From an uncultured Cocleimonas sp. (GTDB lineage Bacteria; Pseudomonadota; Gammaproteobacteria; Thiotrichales; Thiotrichaceae), in contig NZ_CANLZW010000010.1 in assembly GCF_947495625.1 (NCBI RefSeq), positions 1-64,000 of the forward strand: 64,000 nt of DNA, written 5' to 3'. The first letter of the stretch is position 1. Each line of letters starts with the position of its first letter. This document shows, piece after piece, positions 52,624 to 61,989 of this stretch. The notes under the pieces are model-generated. The model was given only the letters and a program-made list of their open reading frames with translations. It was not told the DNA's origin and made no database searches. A program made the position numbers and the translations under genes.

Positions 52624-55600
52624 GTGGAATTACCAGGATATCAAGTTGGTGAAATAATTTCGAAAACTGGTCATGAAATAATATTCAAAGGTAAAACTGA
52701 ATCCGGGGCTTCGGTAAGAATTAAAGTCCCCACAGCAGAAGGGCTGGATGCTTCCAGGGGCGCTGCTTATCGGCGCTCATTTAAGCTGGCAAATAAGATA
52801 GAGGACGACGTTGTTGTCGATCATCTTGAGTTTCTTGATAATGAGAATACTCCCGTTTTAATTCTTGAAAGTTATTATGGTCAAATTCTAGAATCCGCAA
52901 TTCCTACAAACGGCTTTAGATTAGAGTCATTAATAGAAATTTCTCTGGGTTTAGCCAAAAAACTCAGCAAACTGCATGCTTCTAATATTCTTCACAATGG
53001 TGTTAAACCGGCCAATGTGATCATTGATTTGGAATCACAAAATGTTCGTTTTTCGAATCTTGAAGAAGCGACACATTTTGGCCGCAATGCAAATCCTATT
53101 ACTACCTCAGTAAGGCTAGAAGAGATGCTTGCATATGCACCACCCGAACGTTGTGGACGCATTGAAAGTCATATAGACGATCGTTCAGACCTATATAGTC
53201 TGGGTATAACGCTGTTTCAGTTAGCTAGTGGCGAACTGCCTTTTATAGTTTTGGATAAAGGTGCTTTGGCCTATGCTCATATCGCACATGCTCCCAAGGA
53301 GTTAAAGCAAATAAGGCCAGATTTACCTGATGTCTTTTCTCAAATTGTATCCAGATTACTCGAAAAAAATCCGGAAGACAGATATGTGAGTGCTATTGGA
53401 TTAGTAAGGGATCTAGAAAAATGTTCTTCTGAAATTCAGCGAACGGGTACTGTACGACAATTTCAAATTGCGCAAAATGATGTGCCTTCGCATTTTAGAA
53501 TTCCGGATAAATTATATGGACGAGAAGTGGAGTTTGAGCGATTGGTAGATGCTTTTGGTTCCTGTTGCCTTGGTAAGCGAACTCTGGTTTCCGTCACAGG
53601 TATTAGTGGGGTGGGTAAAACCTCATTAGTTAATGCTCTGCAAAAACATATTCTCAATAATAACGGGTTTTATGCATCAGGAAAGTTTGATCAGTTTCAA
53701 CTTGAACAACCCTATTTGGCGTTGATTCAGGTAGCACGATTGATGGTAAAGAAGTTGTTATCTGAACCTGAAGATAAACTTCTGCTGATTAAAAGTTCTT
53801 TACAAGATGCATTGGGTGCCCAGGGTAGATTGTTGACGGATGTGTTGCCCGAGTTAGAGATAATTATTGGACCACAACCTGACTATGAGGAGGTACCACA
53901 TCGAGATGCAGCAAGACGATTTCATGGCGTGGTTGCGCGTTTTATAAGCGTATTTGCAACAGCTGAAACGCCTTTAGTGGTTTTTATTGATGACCTGCAA
54001 TGGGCAGATATTGCCTCTTATAATTTACTTCACGCTTTGGCTATTCGTCCAGAGTTAAACTATCTGATGTTTGTGTTTGGTTATCGTGCCAATGAGGTCG
54101 GTGTAGGGCATCCAGTAATAGAAATGATGTCAGCATTTAAAGCATCTGCGGTGGTTAGTCATGAGATTGAAATAGGAGCACTGTCAGAGCTAAATATTTC
54201 TACAATGCTGTCGGAGACGCTTCATAGCAAAGTGACTAAAGTGAGTGCCTTGGGTGGTTATCTACACAAAGTGGCTACTGGAAATATTTTTTTCGTACGA
54301 GAATTTTTACAGGCATTGTATGAGCGTGATTTTTTTAAGTTTAATCGTGAAAAAAACCTATGGGAATGGGATTTACAAGCGCTTAATAATCAGGCAATAC
54401 CCGATAATGTAGCGGAACTTCTCACTTACAGGTTGGCAGAATTACCGACAACGTGTTTAGATATATTGGATACAGCTTCGTGTGTGGGCAACGAATTTGA
54501 TTTACATACACTTTCTAGCGTTCATGAAATATCTCCTGAATTAGTTGCACAACAAATGGCTCCTGCAGTGGAGAACGGTTTAGTAGTTCCATTAACGTCT
54601 GTGCAGTGGGTGCTTGACTCACTAAAAGAATCCAATGTTGATAAAAATACTAATAAAGATTTTGACAGTGGTGTTGATAAAGATGAAATAGAATCAATTT
54701 CTACTCCGAAATTTCGCTTTCAGCATGACCAAGTGCATGAAAAAGTTCATGATCGTCTTGATGATGCTCGGCGAATAAAACGCCATATGATGATTGGTGA
54801 GTTGTTGTTAAAAAACCTTTCAGAAGAAGAGCTACATTCACGTGCTGTAAACGTGTTTAGTCATCTCGCTTATTGTGTTCAGGTAGAACAAGACGAAACG
54901 AAAAGAAAAACCTATGCGCATCTTGGCCTGGTCGCAGGAAGAAATGCTTATCAGCGCTTAGCTTTTAGCGCAGCACGGACTCAATTAAAAGTTGCTGTTG
55001 AACTTCTGCCAGAAAATTCATGGAAAACGGATTATCGATTAACCTTAGGCATATATATGCTGAGTGCAGAATGTGCTTTTGCACTTGAGAAAAAATCTGA
55101 ATTTGAAAATATTTCTAGCCTGATTCTGGATAATGTCACATCAGCAATTGATGCTGCACGTACTCAGGGTTTAAGAATTCGTCTACTTTCAACAGAATTG
55201 AAATACGATGATGCTGTAGACATGACTATACAGGTAGTTAAATCTCTTGGAATGAATACCCCAAGGAAACCCAATCTTGGACATGTTTTATCTGGTGTAA
55301 GCAAAGTGCTTATTGCCCAGCGTGGTCGAGATCCCGCAGTATTTGAAAATCTTCCGGACATGTCCAACAAGGAGATGATAGAGGCTGTCAATGTATTAAC
55401 ACAGGCATCCTCAGCTGCCTATTTTTCTGAACCCAATTTACTCCCATTGATTGGCATTATATCTACTCGCTGTTCGATAAAATATGGCTTAACGGCTTCC
55501 TCTTCTTATGGTTTTGCCGTATGGGCACTGATACTTTGTGGCGTCCTAGGGCGTATTGATATGGGTTATAGGTTTGGTAATCTCGCTATGAATATCGGTA

Positions 55601-57978
55601 AACGATATGGCGGTGTGGATGAGTCCAGAGGTCGTTTTGTGGTGAATTGTTTCATCAAACACTGGAAGGACCCACTGAAAGATGTTTGTGGCTACTTGTA
55701 TAATGACTGGGGATTGAATAAAGACGCCGGAGATGAAGAGAGCGCGGTGTATTGTATCGGCGTTTTGTTGTACACAGAGTTTTTTGCTGGAAACTCACTG
55801 GATGCAGATCAGAAATACAAACAAGCAGTACAGTATTTGCTCAAGAGTAATAAGCACCATGTGAAATATTCTTTTCTCGCCTGGGTGCAGCTTTATGAAT
55901 TATTACGCGCGCCACAACTTGCTGAAGATTTAAGTGGCGAGTGGTTCAATCTTGAAGAAAAGCTGCCAGAGTTTGAGCAGAGTAAGAATGGGGTACAGAT
56001 TGCAATCAGCCAGATCGCTGCCGGAATACTGGATTTTTATGCAGAACGATATGAGCGTGCTGCTAGCCGTTTTGAAATTGCGGCAGCGAATGAGGATAAA
56101 ATAGTTGCACAGGTTCTTATCCCCGGTTTAGCCTTTTTTCGAGCGTTAAATGCTTATCGAATGTTTGCCATTCAGTCTCATAAAAAGTGGCTTAAAATAG
56201 CCAGAAAGCAAACAACCAGAATCAGGAAATGGGCAAAATTCTCCCCAGTTAATCTTGATCACCGTCTGTCATTATTAAAGGCAGAGGAGTTATTGGTTCG
56301 GGGAAAAACAGCCGATACAGTTATGGAGCTTCATAAGGCCTATGAGCAGGCAACGTATGAAGGAAAGATGTACCAGGCGCTGGCGGCAAAGCGTCTGGGA
56401 GAAATATTGTTTAGCGCAGGAAGTAAATCACAGGCTGATTTGATGAACATAAATGCGGATACGCATTTTAAGGAATGGGGCGCTGTAGCTTTGACCAGCG
56501 CTGCTCCTTTTAATAGCCTAAAAACATCTGATGTGAATAAGCTAGCGGGGTCAAGCCTGGAGAGTTCTTATAGCTTTGATAGTCATGACTTGCATAGCTT
56601 ATTAAGAGCTATGGGTGCTATATCAAGTGAGATTAATCGGGAAACACTACTCAAAAAATTAATGACGTCACTGATACAGTCGGCGAGTGCAGACCGTGGT
56701 GTATTGATCATAATGAATAATGCAGAAAAACCGATGGTTGAAATTGATACACGTTTTGATGGTGAATGGGTGAACCCTCGTGTGGCATTGGAAGATTTTC
56801 ATCAAGTAGCGCGTCCAATCATTGATTATGCGATGCGCACTAGCAGGATGGTGGTAGTCAATGATGCACAAAACGATGATCGTCTCGCTAATGATCCTTA
56901 TTTTAAAAATGAGCAAGTGCGCGCCGTATTGGCATCTACTATCAAGATACAAGGCCGAATGATTGGTTTAATCTATTTAGAAAACAGTGTTGCCAGGGGG
57001 GCGTTTAATAAACACAGGGTTCAGATGATAGAAGCCTTGGCAGCTCAGGCAGGTATCGCACTAGAAAACGCGAAACTATATAGCGGTATGCAAAAAGCGC
57101 TTGAACAACAAAAAGAATTGAATGACGCTAATAGGCGCTTTGTGCCAGAAGAAATTATCACAAGCCTAGGTTACAAAAGTATTGTTGACGTGAACCTTAA
57201 TGAAGCGATTGAACGTGATATGAATATTGTATTCGTTGACCTTCGATCTTTCACATCCATATCGCTGGAAATTGGCGCGAAGAAAACCATAGATATGATC
57301 AATCGATATCTGTCCCATATTCAGCCAAGTATTCTTGCACATAATGGGTTTGTTGGAAATTATATGGGTGATGCGGTACTAGCAGTCTTTCCAGGCGATG
57401 CAGACAATTCGCTACACGGGGCTATTACTATGTCCAGAGGGTTGATGGGATATAACCGTGATCGGGGTGACTTTCCAAAACTGGACTTTGGAATCGGCAT
57501 ACACAGCGGCCTCGTTACACTGGGTATGATAGGAGATGTCGATCATATTCAGTGTGGTGTTATCGGAGACAGTGTGAATGCGTCATCAAGAATAGAAGGA
57601 CTTACAACCTTTTACGGGACTACAGCGATAATTAGCCAGACAACTTATGATCGATTGATTGCGCCCGACCGATTTGCCTTAAGACCGTTAGGACAAGTGG
57701 AGTTGGAGGGTAGATCAGAAATAATACGAATCTATGAATTGTTGGACCTTTACCCCGACAGCATTCAAGAAAAAATTCAGTCAACTCAGGAAGAATTTAA
57801 ACAGGCGCTTAATTCATATACACAAGGAGACTGGCAACAGGCTCACAAGTTATTCATGGAATTAATTAAAAAATGCCCTGAGGATCAAGTCAGTTACCAT
57901 TATGCTGAACGCTGTAAATCACGAATATCTATTGGATTTGACTGGGATGGAATAGAAAAACCCGGGAAAATTCATTAA
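52624..57978 (+). CDS. Multidomain pseudokinase-AAA ATPase-GAF-class III nucleotide cyclase
   Basis: A 1784-residue cytoplasmic signalling protein starting at GTG. A protein-kinase-like domain (residues about 5-270) keeps Lys34, YAPPER and DDRSDLYSLG, but has HNG (124-126) for HRD and NLE (145-147) for DFG, so catalysis is unlikely. A STAND-like ATPase follows: Walker A GISGVGKTSL near 326 and Walker B VVFIDDLQWAD near 452. A helical TPR-like region covers 750-1300. A GAF domain (about 1340-1490) and a class III cyclase (about 1528-1700) end the protein. The cyclase keeps metal ligands Asp1539 and Asp1583 and the NASSR motif, but the purine-specifying Lys is Asn1579. Partner of the lipoxygenase-like gene. 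Confidence 0.85.
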   Translation: MELPGYQVGEIISKTGHEIIFKGKTESGASVRIKVPTAEGLDASRGAAYRRSFKLANKIEDDVVVDHLEFLDNENTPVLILESYYGQILESAIPTNGFRLESLIEISLGLAKKLSKLHASNILHNGVKPANVIIDLESQNVRFSNLEEATHFGRNANPITTSVRLEEMLAYAPPERCGRIESHIDDRSDLYSLGITLFQLASGELPFIVLDKGALAYAHIAHAPKELKQIRPDLPDVFSQIVSRLLEKNPEDRYVSAIGLVRDLEKCSSEIQRTGTVRQFQIAQNDVPSHFRIPDKLYGREVEFERLVDAFGSCCLGKRTLVSVTGISGVGKTSLVNALQKHILNNNGFYASGKFDQFQLEQPYLALIQVARLMVKKLLSEPEDKLLLIKSSLQDALGAQGRLLTDVLPELEIIIGPQPDYEEVPHRDAARRFHGVVARFISVFATAETPLVVFIDDLQWADIASYNLLHALAIRPELNYLMFVFGYRANEVGVGHPVIEMMSAFKASAVVSHEIEIGALSELNISTMLSETLHSKVTKVSALGGYLHKVATGNIFFVREFLQALYERDFFKFNREKNLWEWDLQALNNQAIPDNVAELLTYRLAELPTTCLDILDTASCVGNEFDLHTLSSVHEISPELVAQQMAPAVENGLVVPLTSVQWVLDSLKESNVDKNTNKDFDSGVDKDEIESISTPKFRFQHDQVHEKVHDRLDDARRIKRHMMIGELLLKNLSEEELHSRAVNVFSHLAYCVQVEQDETKRKTYAHLGLVAGRNAYQRLAFSAARTQLKVAVELLPENSWKTDYRLTLGIYMLSAECAFALEKKSEFENISSLILDNVTSAIDAARTQGLRIRLLSTELKYDDAVDMTIQVVKSLGMNTPRKPNLGHVLSGVSKVLIAQRGRDPAVFENLPDMSNKEMIEAVNVLTQASSAAYFSEPNLLPLIGIISTRCSIKYGLTASSSYGFAVWALILCGVLGRIDMGYRFGNLAMNIGKRYGGVDESRGRFVVNCFIKHWKDPLKDVCGYLYNDWGLNKDAGDEESAVYCIGVLLYTEFFAGNSLDADQKYKQAVQYLLKSNKHHVKYSFLAWVQLYELLRAPQLAEDLSGEWFNLEEKLPEFEQSKNGVQIAISQIAAGILDFYAERYERAASRFEIAAANEDKIVAQVLIPGLAFFRALNAYRMFAIQSHKKWLKIARKQTTRIRKWAKFSPVNLDHRLSLLKAEELLVRGKTADTVMELHKAYEQATYEGKMYQALAAKRLGEILFSAGSKSQADLMNINADTHFKEWGAVALTSAAPFNSLKTSDVNKLAGSSLESSYSFDSHDLHSLLRAMGAISSEINRETLLKKLMTSLIQSASADRGVLIIMNNAEKPMVEIDTRFDGEWVNPRVALEDFHQVARPIIDYAMRTSRMVVVNDAQNDDRLANDPYFKNEQVRAVLASTIKIQGRMIGLIYLENSVARGAFNKHRVQMIEALAAQAGIALENAKLYSGMQKALEQQKELNDANRRFVPEEIITSLGYKSIVDVNLNEAIERDMNIVFVDLRSFTSISLEIGAKKTIDMINRYLSHIQPSILAHNGFVGNYMGDAVLAVFPGDADNSLHGAITMSRGLMGYNRDRGDFPKLDFGIGIHSGLVTLGMIGDVDHIQCGVIGDSVNASSRIEGLTTFYGTTAIISQTTYDRLIAPDRFALRPLGQVELEGRSEIIRIYELLDLYPDSIQEKIQSTQEEFKQALNSYTQGDWQQAHKLFMELIKKCPEDQVSYHYAERCKSRISIGFDWDGIEKPGKIH

Positions 57979-57990
57979 AAGCGAATTTAT

Positions 57991-58028
57991 AAAAATAACG
58001 CTTTTAGAATTTGTGAAACGTTATTTTT
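57991..58028 (+). terminator. Terminator-like hairpin after cyclase gene
   Basis: AAAAATAACG and CGTTATTTTT are perfect inverse arms around an 18-base loop, 12 bp after the stop. Confidence 0.65.
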
Positions 58029-58030
58029 AT

Positions 58031-58060
58031 CATTTTTTATCATTTTTTATCATTTTTTAT
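58031..58060. repeat. 10-bp tandem repeat (CATTTTTTAT x3)
   Basis: Three exact units with partial units on both sides, between the cyclase terminator and the ACT gene. Confidence 0.85.
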
Positions 58061-58083
58061 CATTTGAAAAATATTTTATCGTG

Positions 58084-58479
58084 CTATTTAGCTAATTCTT
58101 TTAATGCTGTTATAGCTTCATCAGCCTTTTCTGATTGCACAAAGATATGGTCATGGTAAAAAGCCGCGACTACATTCGCACTTATATTATAAGCGGTTAG
58201 TTTAGCTGCAACGGCTGCTGTTAAACCAACTGCTTCAAGGCTGGAATGCACCGTTAAAGTGATCTGTTTGTATTTCCCTTCATAGGGGATATTGGCTTTT
58301 TCTGCAGTTTCTACAGCGAGAATAAGCGTTAAACCTTCTGCTTCGATATAGGTCGCCAGTGGGTTTAAATGAACATAGTCTGCGAGTTCGCCTCCGACGG
58401 TACAAAATGCATATTCACCCCCTCTGATTTCTGGCGACATAGATTTTAATAGTTCTTCGATTTCGACGATTCCTGTCAT
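58084..58479 (-). CDS. ACT-domain protein (DUF2241-like)
   Basis: A 131-residue cytoplasmic protein. The first part (EIRGGEYAFCTVGGELADYV) resembles the DUF2241 domain; the second is an ACT domain of the ACT_7 type (ITLTVHSSLEAVGLTAAVAA and ISANVVAAFYHDHIFVQSEK). ACT domains bind amino acids. Lying in line with the 58519 gene (39 bp apart) and LysR, it may sense the amino acid handled by the SHMT-like enzyme across the divergent promoter. Confidence 0.82.
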   Translation of the reverse strand: MTGIVEIEELLKSMSPEIRGGEYAFCTVGGELADYVHLNPLATYIEAEGLTLILAVETAEKANIPYEGKYKQITLTVHSSLEAVGLTAAVAAKLTAYNISANVVAAFYHDHIFVQSEKADEAITALKELAK

Positions 58480-58518
58480 GGTATTTTCCTTATATTACTA
58501 ATATTAACCAAGTAGGTT

Positions 58519-59307
58519 TTAAGGCTGTTTGAGGTTAACCAGAAAACTTGGATCGCCTTCCAATAGGCCTGTTGCGAGTGTTGTTTCGTAATTGGGAAAT
58601 GTTTTAGTGCACCAGTTTAAAATAGCCATTTTGGTAAAGAATGCGCGACGCGTTTCGTAAGAAAAATTTATATCGTTTTTATGATTGCTATTATTATCGA
58701 TAAAATAACTCACATCAATATTGGCTATTTGAAATGATGGATTGTTGCTCTGGCTGTCATCAAACTGTTTGAAATCCCAATCCCCTGACTGTTGTTTTTC
58801 TTCCTGAGAATTGTTTTTATCAGTGTCAGGCGCTTCTGCATGATAGTAGATATGCATGCCTTCAAATACTGCTTCACGATCGAAAAAGTCGATAATAATC
58901 TGATCTCTTGGATGGGCCAGAATCGCGTTAGCGAGTGCTTCGAAGTCTTGTTCGGTTTGCCAGAATGCAGAGAGACGACAGCTGATAACGACATTTCTGG
59001 TGAGCGTGTCTTTTAGAATTGAACTGATATCACCTTGTGTCACGCTGTGAATATCAGGGTAGCGTTCTTCTGTACGTTGTGTAACGACTGCAGATTTATC
59101 AACAAATTGTAGTTCGCTTGCAGTCGCCAAGTAGGCTGCGGTTTCCGGAAATCCACAGAAAATAACAGGAGCTTGATGATCTGTAAGCTCAAACGCAATG
59201 CGTTCTGCAATATCTTTAGGGTTGTGAAAAGTGCGGTAGATAATATCCCAATCGATATCTTCTGAGTACTTGCCTACTGGTTTGATTGCTTGATGATTGT
59301 CGGTCAT
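58519..59307 (-). CDS. Hypothetical protein, possible Rossmann/methyltransferase-like fold
   Basis: A 262-residue cytoplasmic, acidic protein. The part APVIFCGFPETAAYLATASE, then LQFVDKSAVV and LTRNVVISCRLSAFW, has strand-loop-helix spacing like the S-adenosylmethionine site of methyltransferases, but the glycine loop is not canonical. A low-complexity Asn/Gln/Asp/Lys insert covers about residues 175-205. No family recognised. It lies between an ACT protein and a LysR gene, all on the minus strand, and is probably co-regulated with them. Confidence 0.6.
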   Translation of the reverse strand: MTDNHQAIKPVGKYSEDIDWDIIYRTFHNPKDIAERIAFELTDHQAPVIFCGFPETAAYLATASELQFVDKSAVVTQRTEERYPDIHSVTQGDISSILKDTLTRNVVISCRLSAFWQTEQDFEALANAILAHPRDQIIIDFFDREAVFEGMHIYYHAEAPDTDKNNSQEEKQQSGDWDFKQFDDSQSNNPSFQIANIDVSYFIDNNSNHKNDINFSYETRRAFFTKMAILNWCTKTFPNYETTLATGLLEGDPSFLVNLKQP

Positions 59308-59317
59308 AAATATGGAG

Positions 59318-59347
59318 TAAAAAAGGCCTTAAAGTAGGGGGGTGAGT
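59318..59347 (+). repeat. Dispersed GTAGGGGGGTGAC-family repeat, copy 22
   Basis: AAAAAAGGCCTTAAAGTAG then G5 and TGAG. Read from the LysR gene, the C-rich strand starts 7 bases after its stop. Confidence 0.88.
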
Positions 59348-59353
59348 ACTATT

Positions 59354-60265
59354 TTAACCCGTAAGACTATCGATTACATGCCTAAGATTATTTGATACGT
59401 TTTTATCGCCTGCAAATTTCAGAATCAATGGTTTGTCAGTCTTCACGGTTTGTTTGAAAGGTGCTACCAGGTCACCATTTTTCAACGGCGCTTCCAGCAA
59501 TGATAGATGCCCCATTAATATCCCCGCACCGTTCTTTGTTTCTTCTGCTGCAATACTAAATAGCGAGTAACTTGGTCCGTTTTTGGGGATTGTCAGATCT
59601 GGCGCTGCTTTGTTAAGCCAGTTAGTCCAGTCATCTGGCCATAGCACATCATACAAACAGGTTTCATTGAGTAGGTCAGCCGGTGTTTTTAAACGTTTCG
59701 CTATTTCAGGTGAGCAAACAGGAAGGATGGTATCTTCTTCGAGAATGATTTGCTTGTTGTTATTGATGTCATTGATGTTGTTAGCGTTGTTGTCTGTATT
59801 AGCCGCTTCAAAAAACAAACTGATATCAAACATTTCCCGGTTTAAATTAGGTGGGGTTTCCAAAGCAGTAATCGAGATATTGATATGTGGAAACGCACGA
59901 CGAATCGCAGGTAAACGCGGCGATAACCACAGTTGTGCAATGCTCGGTAAAGCTGCGATATTAATCGTAGTGACGGTCGTTTTAGTGCGTAACAATCTAA
60001 CTGCGTCACCCAAGGCATCAAACGCGCTAGTGAAATCTGCGATGACTTCTGCACCTACATCAGTAAGCACCACACCTTGAGAGCGGCGTTCAAACAACTT
60101 CGCGCCAGCCCAATCTTCCAGTGTTTTTATATGCTGCGAAATCGCGCCCGATGTCACACACAATTCTTCTGCGGCGTTATTGAATCCACCCAAACGTGCA
60201 GCTGCTTCAAAAGCGCGTAATGCATTCAGCGGTGGACCTTTCGGTCGGGGCGGTGAAACTGGCAA
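59354..60265 (-). CDS. LysR-family regulator (GcvA/TrpI-like)
   Basis: A 303-residue LysR protein. The helix-turn-helix is in PPLNALRAFEAAARLGGFNN and LCVTSGAISQHIKTLEDWAG. An Asn-rich insert (ANTDNNANNINDINNNKQ) interrupts the effector domain near residue 165, an oddity like that in the neighbouring 58519 protein. It is divergent from the SHMT-like gene with a 246-bp spacer and is the natural candidate to control it. Confidence 0.83.
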   Translation of the reverse strand: MPVSPPRPKGPPLNALRAFEAAARLGGFNNAAEELCVTSGAISQHIKTLEDWAGAKLFERRSQGVVLTDVGAEVIADFTSAFDALGDAVRLLRTKTTVTTINIAALPSIAQLWLSPRLPAIRRAFPHINISITALETPPNLNREMFDISLFFEAANTDNNANNINDINNNKQIILEEDTILPVCSPEIAKRLKTPADLLNETCLYDVLWPDDWTNWLNKAAPDLTIPKNGPSYSLFSIAAEETKNGAGILMGHLSLLEAPLKNGDLVAPFKQTVKTDKPLILKFAGDKNVSNNLRHVIDSLTG

Positions 60266-60511
60266 GGTCTAAACCCTCATGAAATGTTTATAGCGTATTG
60301 TTATATGGAAAGTAGCTTATGTTGCAGATATGTAAAGCAATAATATGAAATATATTAGGGCTAGTTTTTCTATGCCAAAGTTTAGTAATTCTGAGTTGCG
60401 CGAATTAGCTGGCGTGGCGCATCATCTATCTGGTTCTGAATGACAAAATCGATATACAAATAACCATCTATAAATACATTAGACACACGCATTAAACAGA
60501 CGGAGAATATT

Positions 60512-61831
60512 ATGACCTTAAACAAAAGAAACTGGGTGCCAGAGCATAGCGAAGCCTTGGTACAAGCTATTGCAAAGCGTACGAGCAAAGAAGATTCAAA
60601 TACCGTTTTTGATCATATCGAGTCTTTGACGAAAAAGAACGCCGATATTCATGAGCGTGAATGTTTCAATCTGAATCCTGCGTCTAATGTGATGAACCCT
60701 AAAGCGGAAGCGTTCCATGCGAAAGGTTTGGGTTCACGTGCATCACTGGGTTACCCCGGTGATAAATACGAAATGGGACTTGAGGCGATAGAAGAAATCG
60801 AAGTCATCGCCGCGGAATTGTGTTGCGAAATCTTTGACGCAGATTACGCTGAAGTACGTGTCCCTTCTGGCGCAATCGCGAACATCTATGGTTTCATGGC
60901 GACCTGTAAAGCAGGTGATACGATTATTGCACCACCGGCATCAATTGCGGGTCATGTGACACATCACAGTGATGGTTGCGCAGGCCTTTATGGTTTGAAT
61001 ACGGTTTATGCACCAGTAAACGAAGATGGCTATACCGTTGATATCAAAACATTGCGTGAACTAGCAAAAGAAGTAAAACCCAAATTAATTACCATCGGTA
61101 GTAGTTTAAATTTATTCGAACATCCCGTTAGAGAAGTGCGAGAGATAGCCGATGAAGTAGGCGCGAAGTTGATGTTCGATGCAGCGCATCAGTGCGGCAT
61201 TATCGCTGGTAAGGCATGGAAGAACCCGTTAACAGAAGGCGCACATTTCATGACACTGAGCACCTATAAAAGTCTGGGCGGTCCAGCTGGTGGCATTATC
61301 GTGTCCAATGATAAAGAAATCGTAGAAAGATTGGATGCAATTGCCTATCCGGGAATGACGGCCAACTTCGATGCCGCAAAAACCGCTGCACTCGCTGTAA
61401 ACATGCTGGATTGGCGCGAACATGGCGAAGCCTATGCACAAGAGATGATCGCGGTCGCACAAGCCTTTGCAAAAGCGCTAGATGCTGAAGGTATTTCTAT
61501 TTACGCTAAAGACAAAGGATTTACCAAATCTCATCAATTCGCGATTATCGCGAAAGAGTTTGGTGGCGGTCAGACAGCAGCTAAAAAACTTCGTAAAGCC
61601 GGTTTCCTCGCGAGCGGAATCGGGCTACCAATTGAACCTGTAGAAGGTGATATGAATGGACTGCGTTTTGGTACACCAGAATTAGTACGTTGGGGGGTGA
61701 CCGTCGACCGTATTGGAGAAATTGCCAGTTTGATTGTGCGTGCATTGCGCTCTGATAACCCTGAAGAAATAGCACCTGAAACGGCGAAGCTGAGAAAAGA
61801 GTTTGATCGTGTGCATTTTGTGAATGATTAA
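60512..61831 (+). CDS. Serine hydroxymethyltransferase-like PLP enzyme
   Basis: A 439-residue fold-type I PLP enzyme. RECFNLNPASNVMNPKAEAF, GYPGDKYEMGLEAIEEIE and VRVPSGAIANIYGFMA follow the SHMT pattern; MFDAAHQCGIIAGKA precedes the PLP lysine Lys253 in LSTYKSLGGPAGG. Housekeeping GlyA has THKTLRGPRGG at this site, so this is a divergent SHMT-like form that may act on a modified serine or beta-hydroxy amino acid. Divergent from a LysR gene and apart from any folate genes. The exact reaction is not known. Confidence 0.8.
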   Translation: MTLNKRNWVPEHSEALVQAIAKRTSKEDSNTVFDHIESLTKKNADIHERECFNLNPASNVMNPKAEAFHAKGLGSRASLGYPGDKYEMGLEAIEEIEVIAAELCCEIFDADYAEVRVPSGAIANIYGFMATCKAGDTIIAPPASIAGHVTHHSDGCAGLYGLNTVYAPVNEDGYTVDIKTLRELAKEVKPKLITIGSSLNLFEHPVREVREIADEVGAKLMFDAAHQCGIIAGKAWKNPLTEGAHFMTLSTYKSLGGPAGGIIVSNDKEIVERLDAIAYPGMTANFDAAKTAALAVNMLDWREHGEAYAQEMIAVAQAFAKALDAEGISIYAKDKGFTKSHQFAIIAKEFGGGQTAAKKLRKAGFLASGIGLPIEPVEGDMNGLRFGTPELVRWGVTVDRIGEIASLIVRALRSDNPEEIAPETAKLRKEFDRVHFVND

Positions 61832-61950
61832 AACCAATATATAAAAAAACGTCTGAATACACGCCAATATCTAGTATCGCCTATCGGCGAGCTAGCTCTA
61901 AGCTTTAGCATACATGAGTTGACCATTTCTAAAAACGAAATGGCAAGCTC

Positions 61951-61973
61951 ATGGTAAGTAGGGGGGTGTCAAA
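61951..61973 (+). repeat. Dispersed GTAGGGGGGTGAC-family repeat, copy 23
   Basis: TAAGTAG then G5 and TGTC. Makes an inverted pair with copy 24. Confidence 0.9.
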
Positions 61974-61989
61974 CCTCTCAATGTAATTA

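Noticed and set aside
52624-53440. Active serine/threonine kinase domain
   Set aside because: The catalytic Asp of HRD and the metal-binding Asp of DFG are both absent, so it is described as a pseudokinase.
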